Shown here one piece after another: positions 20,783 through 29,755 of a stretch of 64,000 nt of DNA. A model generated the notes under the pieces. It searched no databases and was not told the origin of the DNA. It saw only the letters and a list, made by a program, of their open reading frames with translations. This stretch comes from Hyphomicrobium sp. 99 (lineage in GTDB: Bacteria > Pseudomonadota > Alphaproteobacteria > Rhizobiales > Hyphomicrobiaceae). How positions within the stretch are numbered: the first letter of the stretch is position 1; the number at the start of each line of letters is the position of its first letter. Where the stretch lies: NCBI RefSeq assembly GCF_000384335.2, contig NZ_KQ031382.1:1-64000 (forward strand), given 5' to 3'. The translations under genes were made by a program, and so were the position numbers.

Positions 20783-21562
20783 ATGATCGCACCGCAACAA
20801 TCGGAACCACAATCTGGAGCTGGAGATCGGACGCTCGACAGCGAAGAAGTCGAGCGATTTTCCCGGCTCGCATCCGAATGGTGGAACCCTCAGGGCAAAT
20901 TCCGCCCCCTTCACCAGATCGGTCCTCCGCGCCTCTCGTTCATCCGCGATTCGGCCGTAAAACAGTTCGGCCGCGACCCCAAAGCCCTGCGGCCCCTTTC
21001 GGGTCTGACCGCCATCGATATCGGCTGCGGCGGGGGACTTGTCGCTGAGCCGCTGGCGCGCATGGGCGCGACGGTGACGGCCATCGATCCCTCGGAACGC
21101 AATATCGCAATCGCAAAATCACACGCCGAGCCGCAGGACCTCGCGATCGATTATCGCGTTGCGCGCGTCGAAGACCTTGTCGCCGAAGGCCGCTCGTTCG
21201 ACATCGTCGCATGCCTCGAGGTCGTCGAGCACGTCCCCGATCCCGCGAAGTTCGTTGCCGAATGCGCGTCCCTCGTTGCGCCCGGCGGCCTTGCCGTGTT
21301 CTCGACGCTAAACCGAACGCTCAAGGCCTGGGCGCTCGCCATTGTCGGCGCCGAGTACGTTCTCGGCTGGCTGCCGCGCGGCACCCATCAGTGGGACCGC
21401 TTCATTACGCCGGAAGAGCTTCGCCGTTACGCCGAGGCTGCCGGTTTGTCCGGCGCACACTTGGAAGGCATCACCTATAATCCGTTGCAGGACGTGTGGT
21501 CGCGAAATCCCGATACCGGCGTCAATTACCTGATGTCGGCACAAAGGGCGCGAACGGCCTGA
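20783..21562 (+). CDS. ubiG: Ubiquinone biosynthesis O-methyltransferase
   Basis: Carries out the two O-methylations of the ubiquinone ring using S-adenosylmethionine. The 259-aa protein has motif I DIGCGGGLVAEPLARMGA, the acidic loop TAIDPSERNI and the UbiG-typical WWNPQGKFRPLH near the N-terminus. The start follows a clear GGAGAAGAG. It is divergent from lysC, a common arrangement in alphaproteobacteria. The presence of ubiG agrees with the ubiquinol oxidase encoded at 29.8 kb. Confidence 0.97.
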   Translation: MIAPQQSEPQSGAGDRTLDSEEVERFSRLASEWWNPQGKFRPLHQIGPPRLSFIRDSAVKQFGRDPKALRPLSGLTAIDIGCGGGLVAEPLARMGATVTAIDPSERNIAIAKSHAEPQDLAIDYRVARVEDLVAEGRSFDIVACLEVVEHVPDPAKFVAECASLVAPGGLAVFSTLNRTLKAWALAIVGAEYVLGWLPRGTHQWDRFITPEELRRYAEAAGLSGAHLEGITYNPLQDVWSRNPDTGVNYLMSAQRARTA

Positions 21563-21630
21563 ACGGATGACGCACGGATCGAACGAGCAAAGGTACTGAG
21601 CACGACGGAGCTTTGAGGGGGACGACGGCC

Positions 21631-22290
21631 ATGTTTCCGATCGGCGACGATGATTCCGAGGTAACAGATGTTCCGGTCGTGACGTACGGCCTGATAGCTG
21701 CCAACGTCCTTTTCTTTTTGGTCGAGCTCAACGGCGGCGACGCATTCGTCGAGAAGTGGGCATTTATCCCGAGCCACTTCAGTCAAAGCCCGGCAACGGA
21801 ATGGCCGACGCTCTTCACCGCCATGTTCATGCACGGCGGCTGGATGCACCTCTTCGGCAATATGCTGTATCTTTATATCTTCGGCGATAATGTCGAAGAT
21901 AATTTCGGCCACTTAAAATATCTCGTCTTCTATTTTATCGCAGGCATCGCCGCGACGTTCGCGCAGTATGTGTTCAATGAGGGCTCGAGCATCCCGAACG
22001 TCGGCGCGTCCGGTGCGATCGCAGGTGTGCTCGGCGCCTACATTTTGATGTTCCCAAGATCGCGCGTGGACGTCCTCGTCATTCGCCAAGTCATATCAAT
22101 GCCGGCGCTGGTCGTCATCGGCTTCTGGATCGTCCTTCAGCTTTTCAGCGGTGTCGGCTCCATCTCCAACACCGGCGAGACGGCTGATGCCGGAGGCGTC
22201 GCGTACATGGCCCACGTCGGCGGCTTTGCAGCAGGTTTCGTCATCGCCTTGCTTTTCGGAAAGCGCGCCGGCCCATCGCAGACGGCGTGA
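21631..22290 (+). CDS. Rhomboid-family intramembrane serine protease
   Basis: A 219-aa polytopic membrane protein with about six membrane helices. Rhomboid hallmarks are present: HGGWMHLFGNMLYLYIFG (loop 1 and helix 2), the nucleophile Ser in VGASGAIAG, and the catalytic His in MAHVGGFAAG. It is therefore likely an active intramembrane protease. ATG at 21631 with GAGGGGG upstream is preferred to a TTG six codons earlier. Substrates unknown. It follows ubiG at 68 bases and may be co-transcribed. Confidence 0.92.
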   Translation: MFPIGDDDSEVTDVPVVTYGLIAANVLFFLVELNGGDAFVEKWAFIPSHFSQSPATEWPTLFTAMFMHGGWMHLFGNMLYLYIFGDNVEDNFGHLKYLVFYFIAGIAATFAQYVFNEGSSIPNVGASGAIAGVLGAYILMFPRSRVDVLVIRQVISMPALVVIGFWIVLQLFSGVGSISNTGETADAGGVAYMAHVGGFAAGFVIALLFGKRAGPSQTA

Positions 22291-22311
22291 CGGCCGAGCT
22301 TGAATTCGACC

Positions 22312-22675
22312 TCAGAGATCGACCTGCAAGTCCTTCCACAACACCATGCGCTTGCGGAGATCGAGCTTGCGACCATCGACGGTAAATGCGCCATCGCCGT
22401 TGTGATGCAGCGTTCGCTGCTCCTTGCGCTTGCGGTCGATTGAGATCGCGAGGGCCTCAAGAATCCATAGATTGTATTTTTTTACGAAGCCCGTATCCGC
22501 CACGCGGCACTCGATGTTGGCGAGGCACTCTTTGATCAGCGACGGCGCGTGCTGCACCACCATGTGAAAGCCCATCGTCATGACATTCGCGCGGCCCTTT
22601 GCTCGACGTCGTGACGAGCACGATGGGACCCGCCTCCAAAAGCCGGTACGCCTTCGATGGGTCGGCTGCTCTCAT
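22312..22675 (-). pseudogene. Decayed flavin reductase-like gene
   Basis: Two minus-strand frames join into one recognisable but damaged product. Frame one gives GPIVLVTTSSKG; a one-base insertion in the GGG run near 22592 then breaks it. Reading resumes as ANVMTMGFHMVVQ, the conserved start of DIM6/NTAB FMN-binding flavin reductases. The middle of the domain (roughly 80 residues) is missing, and the frame jumps to APSLIKECLANIECRVADTG and YNLWILEAL, the usual C-terminal half. So both a frameshift and an internal deletion are present. A functional product is very unlikely. Confidence 0.75.
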
Positions 22676-22711
22676 CCCATGTCCTCAAGCACTTGCCTGC
22701 GCCCAAAACAG

Positions 22712-22740
22712 AACGAGCCGGAACATGGTTCCGGCTCGTT
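22712..22740. terminator. Bidirectional hairpin terminator
   Basis: A perfect 13-bp stem (AACGAGCCGGAAC at 22712-22724, complement at 22728-22740) with a 3-base loop, about 40 bases past the stop of the oxlT-like gene on the minus strand and just upstream of the flavin reductase remnant. Confidence 0.75.
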
Positions 22741-22779
22741 TGCAAAACCCTGAGAGACTTGGCCGTACTTGCCGGCGTG

Positions 22780-24060
22780 TCACTGGTTCTTCAGCATGGC
22801 CCGCCGCCGCAACGGCTTCAACACGAGGATCGCGAGAACGGCTGCGAGAATGTTCATCGCCGCTGCCGTATAGAAGACCGCGTGCCAGCTTCCCGTCGTC
22901 TTCGTCAGGATGCTGGAGAATGGAACGAGAAGAGCTGCCGTTCCCTTGGCCGTGTAGAGAAGTCCGGCATTCGTCGTCGCGAATTTCGAGCCGAACGTAT
23001 CTCCGCAAGTCGCCGGGAAGAGGCTGTAGATTTCGCCCCACGCGAAGAACACGAGACCGGTCAAAAGCACGAACATGAATGGATCTTGCCCGTAGTGTCC
23101 GAGGGCAAGAATGCCGACGCCCTCGATACCGAAGGCGATGAACATCGTCGTCTCACGTCCGATCTTGTCGGAAACCCAGCCGAAGAACGGCCGCGTCAGA
23201 CCATTCAGAATGCGATCGAGCGAGAGCGCAAACGTCAGCGCCGGCAGCGTGATGCCAATGAGCGAAACAGGAACGTCCGCGACCTTGAAATCCTTCGCGA
23301 TGGGCGCGAGCTGCGCCGTGGCCATCAGGCCGCCGGCCGCCATCATCACGAACATCAGATACATGATCCAGAAGATCGGAGACTTGAGCATCTCGACCGG
23401 CGTGAACGAACGCCGCGATGTGACGAGCGAAGTCGGCTGGACGCTGTGCGCTTCTTTCGGCGGCGAGCGAAGCAGGAACGATGCAATGATGATGACCACC
23501 GACTGCAAGACGCCGAAATAGAGGAACGCCGCTTCGTATCCATCTGCGGCAATAACTTTTGAAATGGGAATGATCGTGAGGGCCGATCCCATTCCGAAGC
23601 CTGCCGCCGTAACGCCTGCGGCAAAGCCGCGCCGGTCAGGGAACCACTTGAGCGCGTTGCCGACGCACGTGCCGTAAACCGCGCCTGCGCCAACGCCGCC
23701 GATCGCCTGTGCGACATAGAGCATCGTGAGCGAGTCCGCGTATGAGTTCATCACCCATGCGATGCCGACCAGAATGCCGCCGAACAGCACGAGCGGCCGC
23801 GGCCCGAACTTGTCTTCGAGATAGCCTTCGAACGGAATTAGCCACGTTTCAGTCAGCACGAAAATGGTAAATGCCCATTGGATGGCGGCCATTTCCCAGC
23901 CGAATTTCGTGGCGATAGGATTGACGAATAGCGTCCAACCATATTGCAGGTTGGCGATCATCGTCATGCACAACACGCCAAGAATTAGCTGTAGCCAGCG
24001 CTTCGTATTCTGCGCGGCATAAATAGAAGCCGGAGCATTCGGCTCCGCTTGAACAGTCAT
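22780..24060 (-). CDS. OxlT-like oxalate/formate MFS antiporter
   Basis: A 426-aa major facilitator with 12 predicted helices. The N-terminal NLQYGWTLFVNPIATKFGW and helix-5 region GAGAVYGTCVGNALKWFPDRRGFAAG match the oxalate/formate antiporter family, whose members exchange oxalate for formate. AGGGGAAG precedes the ATG. It is divergent, across a 157-base spacer with a concentric palindrome, from a PanE-like reductase gene and an oxalate-CoA ligase gene, which supports oxalate as substrate. Other dicarboxylates cannot be excluded. Confidence 0.85.
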   Translation of the reverse strand: MTVQAEPNAPASIYAAQNTKRWLQLILGVLCMTMIANLQYGWTLFVNPIATKFGWEMAAIQWAFTIFVLTETWLIPFEGYLEDKFGPRPLVLFGGILVGIAWVMNSYADSLTMLYVAQAIGGVGAGAVYGTCVGNALKWFPDRRGFAAGVTAAGFGMGSALTIIPISKVIAADGYEAAFLYFGVLQSVVIIIASFLLRSPPKEAHSVQPTSLVTSRRSFTPVEMLKSPIFWIMYLMFVMMAAGGLMATAQLAPIAKDFKVADVPVSLIGITLPALTFALSLDRILNGLTRPFFGWVSDKIGRETTMFIAFGIEGVGILALGHYGQDPFMFVLLTGLVFFAWGEIYSLFPATCGDTFGSKFATTNAGLLYTAKGTAALLVPFSSILTKTTGSWHAVFYTAAAMNILAAVLAILVLKPLRRRAMLKNQ

Positions 24061-24110
24061 CCTGCGACTTCCCCTCGGGCTTGTAATTTTTTTTCATTTC
24101 GCACTAAAAG

Positions 24111-24156
24111 CGCTCCACACATAAATCGTGAAAAATCACGCTCGACAAGTGGAGCG
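24111..24156. promoter_or_regulatory. Concentric palindrome in oxalate divergent promoter
   Basis: Outer arms CGCTCCAC (24111-24118) and GTGGAGCG (24149-24156) and inner arms CGTGA (24127-24131) and TCACG (24136-24140) share exactly the same centre (24133.5). The element lies midway between divergent oxlT-like and panE-like genes, as expected for an operator of a regulator controlling both. No regulator gene lies in the neighbourhood. Confidence 0.6.
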
Positions 24157-24217
24157 TTGACGCGATTTGCCAACAAAGTTTTTGCTGCACTGCCAAAAGA
24201 CTGAGGGACGAAGCTCT

Positions 24218-25222
24218 ATGAAAATTTGTGTCGTCGGGGCTGGCGGAATCGGCGGCCTGCTCGCCGCTCGCTTGGCGCAATCCGGCGAAGAGATCACCGT
24301 TATTGCCCGCGGTCCGCATCTCGCGGCGATCCGCGCAAACGGTCTGAAACTGATTGAAGAAGATGGCAGCGAGAATGTCTCGCGCATCGCCGCCACCGAC
24401 AAGATCTCCGAGGTTTCGGAGCAGGACCTCATCATCCTGGGCATGAAGGCCCAACAGGTCGCAGCCGTCGTGCGCGATCTTCCCGCGATGTATGGTCGCG
24501 ACACAGCCGTGCTCACGGCCCAAAACGGCATTCCCTGGTGGTACTTCCTGGGCGTCAGCGGCCCGCATGAAGGGCGGCGCCTCGAGACCGTCGATCCGGG
24601 TGGGATCATTGCCGACAATCTGCCCGCGGAGCGCGTCCTCGGCAGCGTCGTCTATCCGGCGGCCGAAATAACTGAGCCCGGCGTCATCAAGCATATCGAG
24701 GGCAATCGCTTCTCGATCGCCGAAATCGACAATTCCAAAACCGAACGCATCGTCCGCATTTCCGAAACGTTGCAGAAGGCCGGATTCAAGGCCCCGGTCG
24801 CCGGAGATATCCGCGCCGAGATCTGGACGAAGCTTTGGGGCAATCTGAGCTTCAACCCGATCAGCGCGCTGACGCATGCCACTCTTGAGGATATCTGCAG
24901 GTTTCAGCCGACCCGCGACGCCGCAGCGCGCCTCATGCGCGAAGCCCAATCCGTTGGCGAGGCTCTCGGAATCCGTTTCCGCATCCCGTTGGAGAAGCGC
25001 ATCGCCGGCGCCGAAGCCGTCGGACCGCACAAAACGTCGATGCTTCAGGATATCGAAGCCGGGCGCGGCATCGAAGCCGATGCCCTGATCGGCTCGGTAA
25101 TCGAACTTGGCCGCATCGCCAACGTACCCACCCCACAGATCGAGACGGTTTACGCCTGCGTGAAGCTGCTCGCGGCAACGCTGGCACGCGACGGCGGCCG
25201 CCTGAGAATTGAAAAAGCCTGA
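24218..25222 (+). CDS. PanE-like reductase, probable oxalyl-CoA reductase
   Basis: A 334-aa protein of the ketopantoate reductase (ApbA/PanE) family. The N-terminal NADP-binding motif GAGGIGGLLAARLAQ is followed by the TAQNGIPWW segment and the catalytic KLWGNLSFNPISAL. Annotation by family alone would be 2-dehydropantoate 2-reductase. However, it sits 40 bases before an oxalate-CoA ligase gene and divergent from an OxlT-like gene. In Methylorubrum extorquens a PanE homologue (PanE2) reduces oxalyl-CoA to glyoxylate, and the context makes that reaction the better guess. GAGGGACG precedes the ATG at 24218. Confidence 0.8.
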   Translation: MKICVVGAGGIGGLLAARLAQSGEEITVIARGPHLAAIRANGLKLIEEDGSENVSRIAATDKISEVSEQDLIILGMKAQQVAAVVRDLPAMYGRDTAVLTAQNGIPWWYFLGVSGPHEGRRLETVDPGGIIADNLPAERVLGSVVYPAAEITEPGVIKHIEGNRFSIAEIDNSKTERIVRISETLQKAGFKAPVAGDIRAEIWTKLWGNLSFNPISALTHATLEDICRFQPTRDAAARLMREAQSVGEALGIRFRIPLEKRIAGAEAVGPHKTSMLQDIEAGRGIEADALIGSVIELGRIANVPTPQIETVYACVKLLAATLARDGGRLRIEKA

Positions 25223-25262
25223 CGACGCCTTCAAATGGCGAGGCACCGGAGACAGAATCAAA

Positions 25263-26783
25263 ATGGCAACGAGTACGACCCTTCACGACCTTCTCAAAGC
25301 GGGCGAAGACCAGGCTCCCGCGATCAGAGCTTCGGGCGCCCAACCCCTCACCTATGCGGGCTTCCGCACGCTCGTCTTGCGGACGATCGCTCGCCTGAAC
25401 GAATTCGGCATCGGCCGCGGCGACCGCGTCGCCATCGTTCTTCCGAACGGACCTGAAATGGCGACGGCGTTCATCGCCACGGCTTCGGCCGCGACCGCCG
25501 CGCCGCTCAATCCCGCATATCGCGCCGATGAGTTCGACTTCTACATGTCGGACATCAATACGAAGGCGCTCATTGTCGAAGAGGGCAGCACCTCGCCCGC
25601 AATCGCCGTCGCCGAAAAGCGCGGCATTACGATCATCACGCTGAAGTCCGATCCGGACCATGGCGCAGGCGCCTTCACGCTTTCGGCCGCTGCCCGGCAC
25701 GAGCAGCCTGCTCTTTCCGGTCCCGCGACCCCCGACGATACGGCGTTGATCCTTCACACGTCCGGCACGACCTCGCGTCCGAAGATCGTTCCCCTGACGC
25801 ACCGCAACGTCGCCGCCTCCGCGCGCAACATCGCAACGGCGCTGAACCTTTCGAGCGATGACCGCGCGTTGAACGTCGTTCCCCTCTTCCACATTCACGG
25901 ATTGATCGCGGGCGTGCTCGCGCCGTTGTCCCGCGGTGGTTCGATCTTCTGCACGTCGGGCTTCAACGCGCTTAAGTTCTTCTCCGCGATGGAAGAGGCA
26001 GCTCCGACCTGGTACACGGCGGTGCCGACCATGCATCAGGCAATCGTCAGCCGCGCCCATCACAACCGCGAAATCATTGCGCGTCACAAGCTGCGCTTCA
26101 TTCGCTCTTCGTCTTCGTCGCTGCCGCCGCAGGTCATCGCGGAACTCGAAGCAGCCTTTGGCGCACCTGTCGTCGAAGCGTACGGCATGACCGAAGCGGC
26201 CCATCAGATGGCGTCGAACCCGATCGGCGGCACGAGGAAGCCCGGCACGGTCGGCATCGCCGCCGGACCCGAGGTTGCGATCATGGACCAGGACGGCAAT
26301 CTGCTGCCTCGGGGCGCGACGGGCGAGATTGTCATTCGCGGCGAGAACGTTACCGCCGGCTATGAGAATAATGAAAAGGCCAACAGCGAAGCCTTCACCA
26401 ACGGCTGGTTCCGCACGGGCGACCAGGGCACGATCGATGCCGACGGCTACATCACGATCACCGGACGCCTGAAAGAGATCATCAATCGCGGTGGCGAAAA
26501 GGTATCTCCGCGCGAGGTCGACGAAGTCCTGATGGATCATCCCGCCGTGTTGCAGGTCGTGACCTTCGCGATGCCGCATGACAAGCTCGGCGAGGACGTC
26601 GCCGCCGCTGTTGTCTTGCGCGAAGGCAAGCAGGCGACGGAAAGAGAACTCCGCGACTTCGCGAGCGAGCATCTCGCGAACTTCAAGGTGCCGCGCAAGA
26701 TCCTGCTCCTCGCGGAAATTCCGAAGGGCGCAACCGGCAAGCTGCAACGCATCGGCCTCGCGCAGAAGCTCGGTCTCGTCTGA
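25263..26783 (+). CDS. Oxalate-CoA ligase (acyl-CoA synthetase)
   Basis: A 506-aa AMP-forming ligase. Motifs: ATP loop LILHTSGTTSRPK, LPLF-type segment VVPLFHIHGLIAGVL, TWYTAVPTMHQAI, adenylate motif EAYGMTEAAHQMASNP, GWFRTGDQG, and the hinge GRLKEIINRGGEKVSPREVD. These match plant AAE3 and its yeast and bacterial homologues, which are oxalyl-CoA synthetases, more closely than medium-chain ligases as I recall them. It would activate imported oxalate for the adjacent PanE-like reductase. The ATG at 25263 is the family start. A strong terminator follows 23 bases past the stop. Confidence 0.88.
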   Translation: MATSTTLHDLLKAGEDQAPAIRASGAQPLTYAGFRTLVLRTIARLNEFGIGRGDRVAIVLPNGPEMATAFIATASAATAAPLNPAYRADEFDFYMSDINTKALIVEEGSTSPAIAVAEKRGITIITLKSDPDHGAGAFTLSAAARHEQPALSGPATPDDTALILHTSGTTSRPKIVPLTHRNVAASARNIATALNLSSDDRALNVVPLFHIHGLIAGVLAPLSRGGSIFCTSGFNALKFFSAMEEAAPTWYTAVPTMHQAIVSRAHHNREIIARHKLRFIRSSSSSLPPQVIAELEAAFGAPVVEAYGMTEAAHQMASNPIGGTRKPGTVGIAAGPEVAIMDQDGNLLPRGATGEIVIRGENVTAGYENNEKANSEAFTNGWFRTGDQGTIDADGYITITGRLKEIINRGGEKVSPREVDEVLMDHPAVLQVVTFAMPHDKLGEDVAAAVVLREGKQATERELRDFASEHLANFKVPRKILLLAEIPKGATGKLQRIGLAQKLGLV

Positions 26784-26805
26784 AGATCAGAGCCAACTCC
26801 ATAAC

Positions 26806-26842
26806 AAAAAACGCCCGGCTAAAAGCCGGGCGTTTTTTTTGA
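26806..26842. terminator. Bidirectional intrinsic terminator
   Basis: A 10-bp GC-rich stem ACGCCCGGCT/AGCCGGGCGT (26811-26820 and 26824-26833) with loop AAA. It is flanked by a run of A on the left and eight T on the right, so it works for both the ligase gene and the convergent MFS gene. Confidence 0.92.
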
Positions 26843-26864
26843 ACTTGGTCGCTGACAGAAAGTT

Positions 26865-28175
26865 TTAGCGTGACTCGAGCTGACGGCTCATCGCCAGCGC
26901 CAACAGCGTAACCACAGCACCAGAGAGCAGATATCCGCCGGCCGCCATAAGACCGAACTGGCTCGACAGATAAAGCGCGACGAACGGTGCAAACCCAGCG
27001 CCAACGAGCCACGCGAGGTCCGTCGTCAATGCCGATCCGGTGTAGCGATAGGCCTTCGAAAAATTCGACGCGACCGCGCCCGACGACTGCCCGAACGACA
27101 AGCCGAGCAAGATGAAGCCGGAGATCATGAAGATGGCTTCGCCGACGTCACCGCCGTTGAGAAGCTGAGGCGCGAAGCCGCTGAATGCAGCGATGGCAGC
27201 CGCCGTCGCCGAGAGCAGATTTCGACGGCCAACCCGATCGGCCACGTAGCCCGAAAGCACGATCGTCACGAGACCGACCACCGCGCCAATGAGCTCGATG
27301 ACGAGGAAGCGCGACGGGCTCTGGTCGGTATAGAGGAACACCCAGGAAAGCGGGAACACGGTGACCATGTGAAAGAGCGCGAAGCTTGCGAGCGGCGCGA
27401 ATGCACCGATGACGATATGCGCGCCCTCCGCCCGGATCGTCTCTCCGATGGGCTTCGGCTCGAGTTCGCGCTGCTCGAAGTGCTTGGTGTATTCCGGCGT
27501 CACGACCATGCGAAGACGGGCAAAGAGCGCAACGACGTTGATCGCGAAAGCGACGAAGAACGGATAGCGCCAGCCCCAGTCGAGGAAATCTTCCGACGAG
27601 AGGTTGGACGCAAAATAGGCGAACAGAGCAGCTGCGACCATCAAACCGAGCGGCGCGCCGAGCTGCGGAATCATGGCGTACCAGCCACGCCGGTTTTCAG
27701 GCGCATTCATCGCCAGCAATGCAGGAAGGCCGTCCCACTCGCCGCCGAGCGCCAAGCCCTGGCCGATGCGGAAGACAGCGAGAAGAAGAGCTGACGCCCA
27801 GCCGATCTGCTCGTAGCCGGGAAGAAAGGCGATCGCGACAGTCGAACTGCCAAGAAGGAAAAGGGTGATCGTGAGCTTCACGCCTTTACCCAGCGCGCGA
27901 TCGATGCCCATGAACAGGACGGTGCCGATAGGCCGGGCGACGAAAGCGAGCGCAAAGATCGCGAACGAATAGAGCGTGCCGGTCAGCGCATCGAGATGCG
28001 GAAAGACGAGCTTCGGAAAGACGAGCACCGAAGCGATGGCGTAAACGAAGAAGTCGAAAAACTCCGAGGTCCGCCCGATGATGACCCCAATGGCGATCTC
28101 GCCGGGGTTAATTTCACCGTGCCGGGCATTTACGATTCTCGCGTCCCGTTCGAACGTGGCTGAGGCTCCACTCAT
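26865..28175 (-). CDS. MHS-family MFS transporter
   Basis: A 436-aa permease with about 12 membrane helices, of the metabolite:H+ symporter type (relatives ProP, KgtP, ShiA). Visible hallmarks are GRTSEFFDFFVYAIAS in helix 1, ARPIGTVLFMGIDRALGKG in loop 2-3, and GQGLALGGEWDGLPALLAM in helix 4-5 (the family usually has GGEyGGA, so the DG is a variation). It should import an organic acid or zwitterion by proton symport. It is convergent with the oxalate ligase gene, and a role in the oxalate module is possible but unproven. Confidence 0.85.
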   Translation of the reverse strand: MSGASATFERDARIVNARHGEINPGEIAIGVIIGRTSEFFDFFVYAIASVLVFPKLVFPHLDALTGTLYSFAIFALAFVARPIGTVLFMGIDRALGKGVKLTITLFLLGSSTVAIAFLPGYEQIGWASALLLAVFRIGQGLALGGEWDGLPALLAMNAPENRRGWYAMIPQLGAPLGLMVAAALFAYFASNLSSEDFLDWGWRYPFFVAFAINVVALFARLRMVVTPEYTKHFEQRELEPKPIGETIRAEGAHIVIGAFAPLASFALFHMVTVFPLSWVFLYTDQSPSRFLVIELIGAVVGLVTIVLSGYVADRVGRRNLLSATAAAIAAFSGFAPQLLNGGDVGEAIFMISGFILLGLSFGQSSGAVASNFSKAYRYTGSALTTDLAWLVGAGFAPFVALYLSSQFGLMAAGGYLLSGAVVTLLALAMSRQLESR

Positions 28176-28433
28176 CGGCCGATTTTGCTCCTTGAACCAT
28201 GCCCGGCTTCGCGCGCAAAGCGTCCGCTAGCCTCTTCTGTAGCTTTTTGTCCCGGTCCTAACGGCGAGGGCATTGGGCAAATTGTCCAATGTCCCGGATG
28301 CCGCAGCATAAAAGCGCGATCTTCTTTCTTTGAACCGGTCGCCTCGTAAATGCAAAGCTGCGGCGTAAGAACACTCTATCGAAACTCACGCCAGCTTGCA
28401 GAGACACTCGCGAGTCGTCAGGCCGACATCAGC

Positions 28434-28718
28434 TTAGTGATCAGACGCACGCTTGCCCGCTCCGGGCAGTGTCGATCCCGGGATAGGCGAAGGACCAAGC
28501 TGATTGCCGGCAGGTCCGTCTTTCAAATAATCACGATGATGAGAGTTCGGCCGATCGATGGGGACGACTGGAGCGGTCCGGTAAGACTTCTCGGCTTCCT
28601 TCTGAATGCGAATGCTTTCGGGTTCCCAATCGGCGTAAGCGGGCGAGCCGAACTGAGCAATTCCGAGAACCACGATCGAGACCCCTATGAGGCCCCGCTT
28701 TTGGATCAATCCTGGCAT
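28434..28718 (-). CDS. Small exported hypothetical protein
   Basis: A 94-aa protein. The start at 28718 has a strong GAGGAGC ribosome site, while an in-frame start 11 codons upstream does not. It opens with a signal peptide (MPGLIQKRGLIGVSIVVLGI, cleavage near AYA/D at about residue 30). The mature 64 residues are polar and basic with no cysteine. No family recognised. It reads outward from the MHS transporter region and has no evident operon partner. Confidence 0.55.
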   Translation of the reverse strand: MPGLIQKRGLIGVSIVVLGIAQFGSPAYADWEPESIRIQKEAEKSYRTAPVVPIDRPNSHHRDYLKDGPAGNQLGPSPIPGSTLPGAGKRASDH

Positions 28719-28979
28719 CCTAAAGCTCCTCAGCTCTAGTTCTCGGAACAACCTCCCCGCCGCGGAAAATAACTTGAACGCCGTGCAATTAAAAAAGTCC
28801 GGCGATCAGCCGCGCGTTCTTCAAATTAACAAATGCCACAATAGAAGTGGCAGACGCGAACGTGGCTTAAAGATCAGAAATCTATTCACGAATGGTCAAC
28901 CACTTTTTTACATTTTGCGCGCAAGACTCTGAAAAATAGCTCAAAGTTTCTCTCATACTCCGTTCAAGCAATTTGTATT

Positions 28980-29114
28980 ATGATGCTCATGTCAAAAATC
29001 ACAGATCCTTCGGACGGCAGGGATAGACCGCCTGCGCATAATCCGCTGATGCTGATGCTGTTGTGCGCCGTTCTTGTCGGCCTCGCAACGTGGACGATGT
29101 TACTCGTTCGCTGA
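28980..29114 (+). CDS. Possible small single-pass membrane protein
   Basis: A 44-codon frame starting MMLMSKITDPSDG, with alternative in-frame ATGs at 28983 and 28989. It ends in a hydrophobic helix LMLMLLCAVLVGLATWTMLL and Val-Arg. The polar-then-membrane layout is coherent and the stretch would otherwise be empty, but the ribosome site is poor and no family is recognised. Confidence 0.35.
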   Translation: MMLMSKITDPSDGRDRPPAHNPLMLMLLCAVLVGLATWTMLLVR

Positions 29115-29278
29115 CGCCACCTCTGGAAAATGATCTCTTTGATCGAGCTGCGCGCGCTGCGCCTGCCCCCAAGCCATGGCGCGCGTCTGCCATGCTCGCC
29201 TTGCAGCATCATTCGAATTCCCCATGTAAATAACGGGATAGAAGCGAGCTGCATTCTCAGCGAAGAGGAGTTCGACAA

Positions 29279-29542
29279 ATGAAAAAGGTCATCATTGCCG
29301 CGGCGGTGATCCTGGGATCGGTGGGATCGGCCTCCGCTCAGTCGAACACCGCGCCACCGGCTTCGGGAAATCCGGACTCGATGGTCCGCATGCCGCCGAG
29401 TTCGTCGAACGGCAGCGGGTCGGGCGCATCGGGAAATGTCGGGTCGCCAACGCCGAATTATCCCGGCCGCCTGCGTGACTACAATAGTCCCTCGACTGAC
29501 TTCAGCCCGACGAACAGAACGTTTGGACTGCCGCGCCGCTAG
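29279..29542 (+). CDS. Small exported Ser/Gly/Pro-rich protein
   Basis: An 87-aa protein with a clean signal peptide (MKKVIIAAAVILGSVGSASA, cleavage before QSN) and a disordered mature region rich in Ser, Gly, Pro and Asn, ending DYNSPSTDFSPTNRTFGLPRR. GAAGAGGAG lies at good spacing before the ATG. Proteins of this composition are common in Hyphomicrobiales envelopes but have no assigned role. It precedes the quinol oxidase genes by 213 bases, probably as a separate unit. Confidence 0.65.
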   Translation: MKKVIIAAAVILGSVGSASAQSNTAPPASGNPDSMVRMPPSSSNGSGSGASGNVGSPTPNYPGRLRDYNSPSTDFSPTNRTFGLPRR

Positions 29543-29755
29543 CTGCCTCCCTTTGAACGGCCGATTTAAATTTTAGTTTGCTCATTCGCTCCACTTGAGC
29601 AAAATTGATCAGCTTGAGAACGGTGATGGCCCCGAGAAGAACCGTCTACCGCTTAGCCGTTCGTTAAGTCCGAGTACGCGACGCTCTTTCGCAATGGCGG
29701 CGACAGGTTCAAGATAGCCGCGACTTTTCCGAGGCGAAGGTACCGAGGCTAAAGC

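Noticed and set aside
24933..26747. 604-codon minus-strand open frame opposite the panE-like and ligase genes
   Set aside because: Antisense shadow of two well-recognised genes, with Arg/Gly-rich composition and spanning the gap between them.
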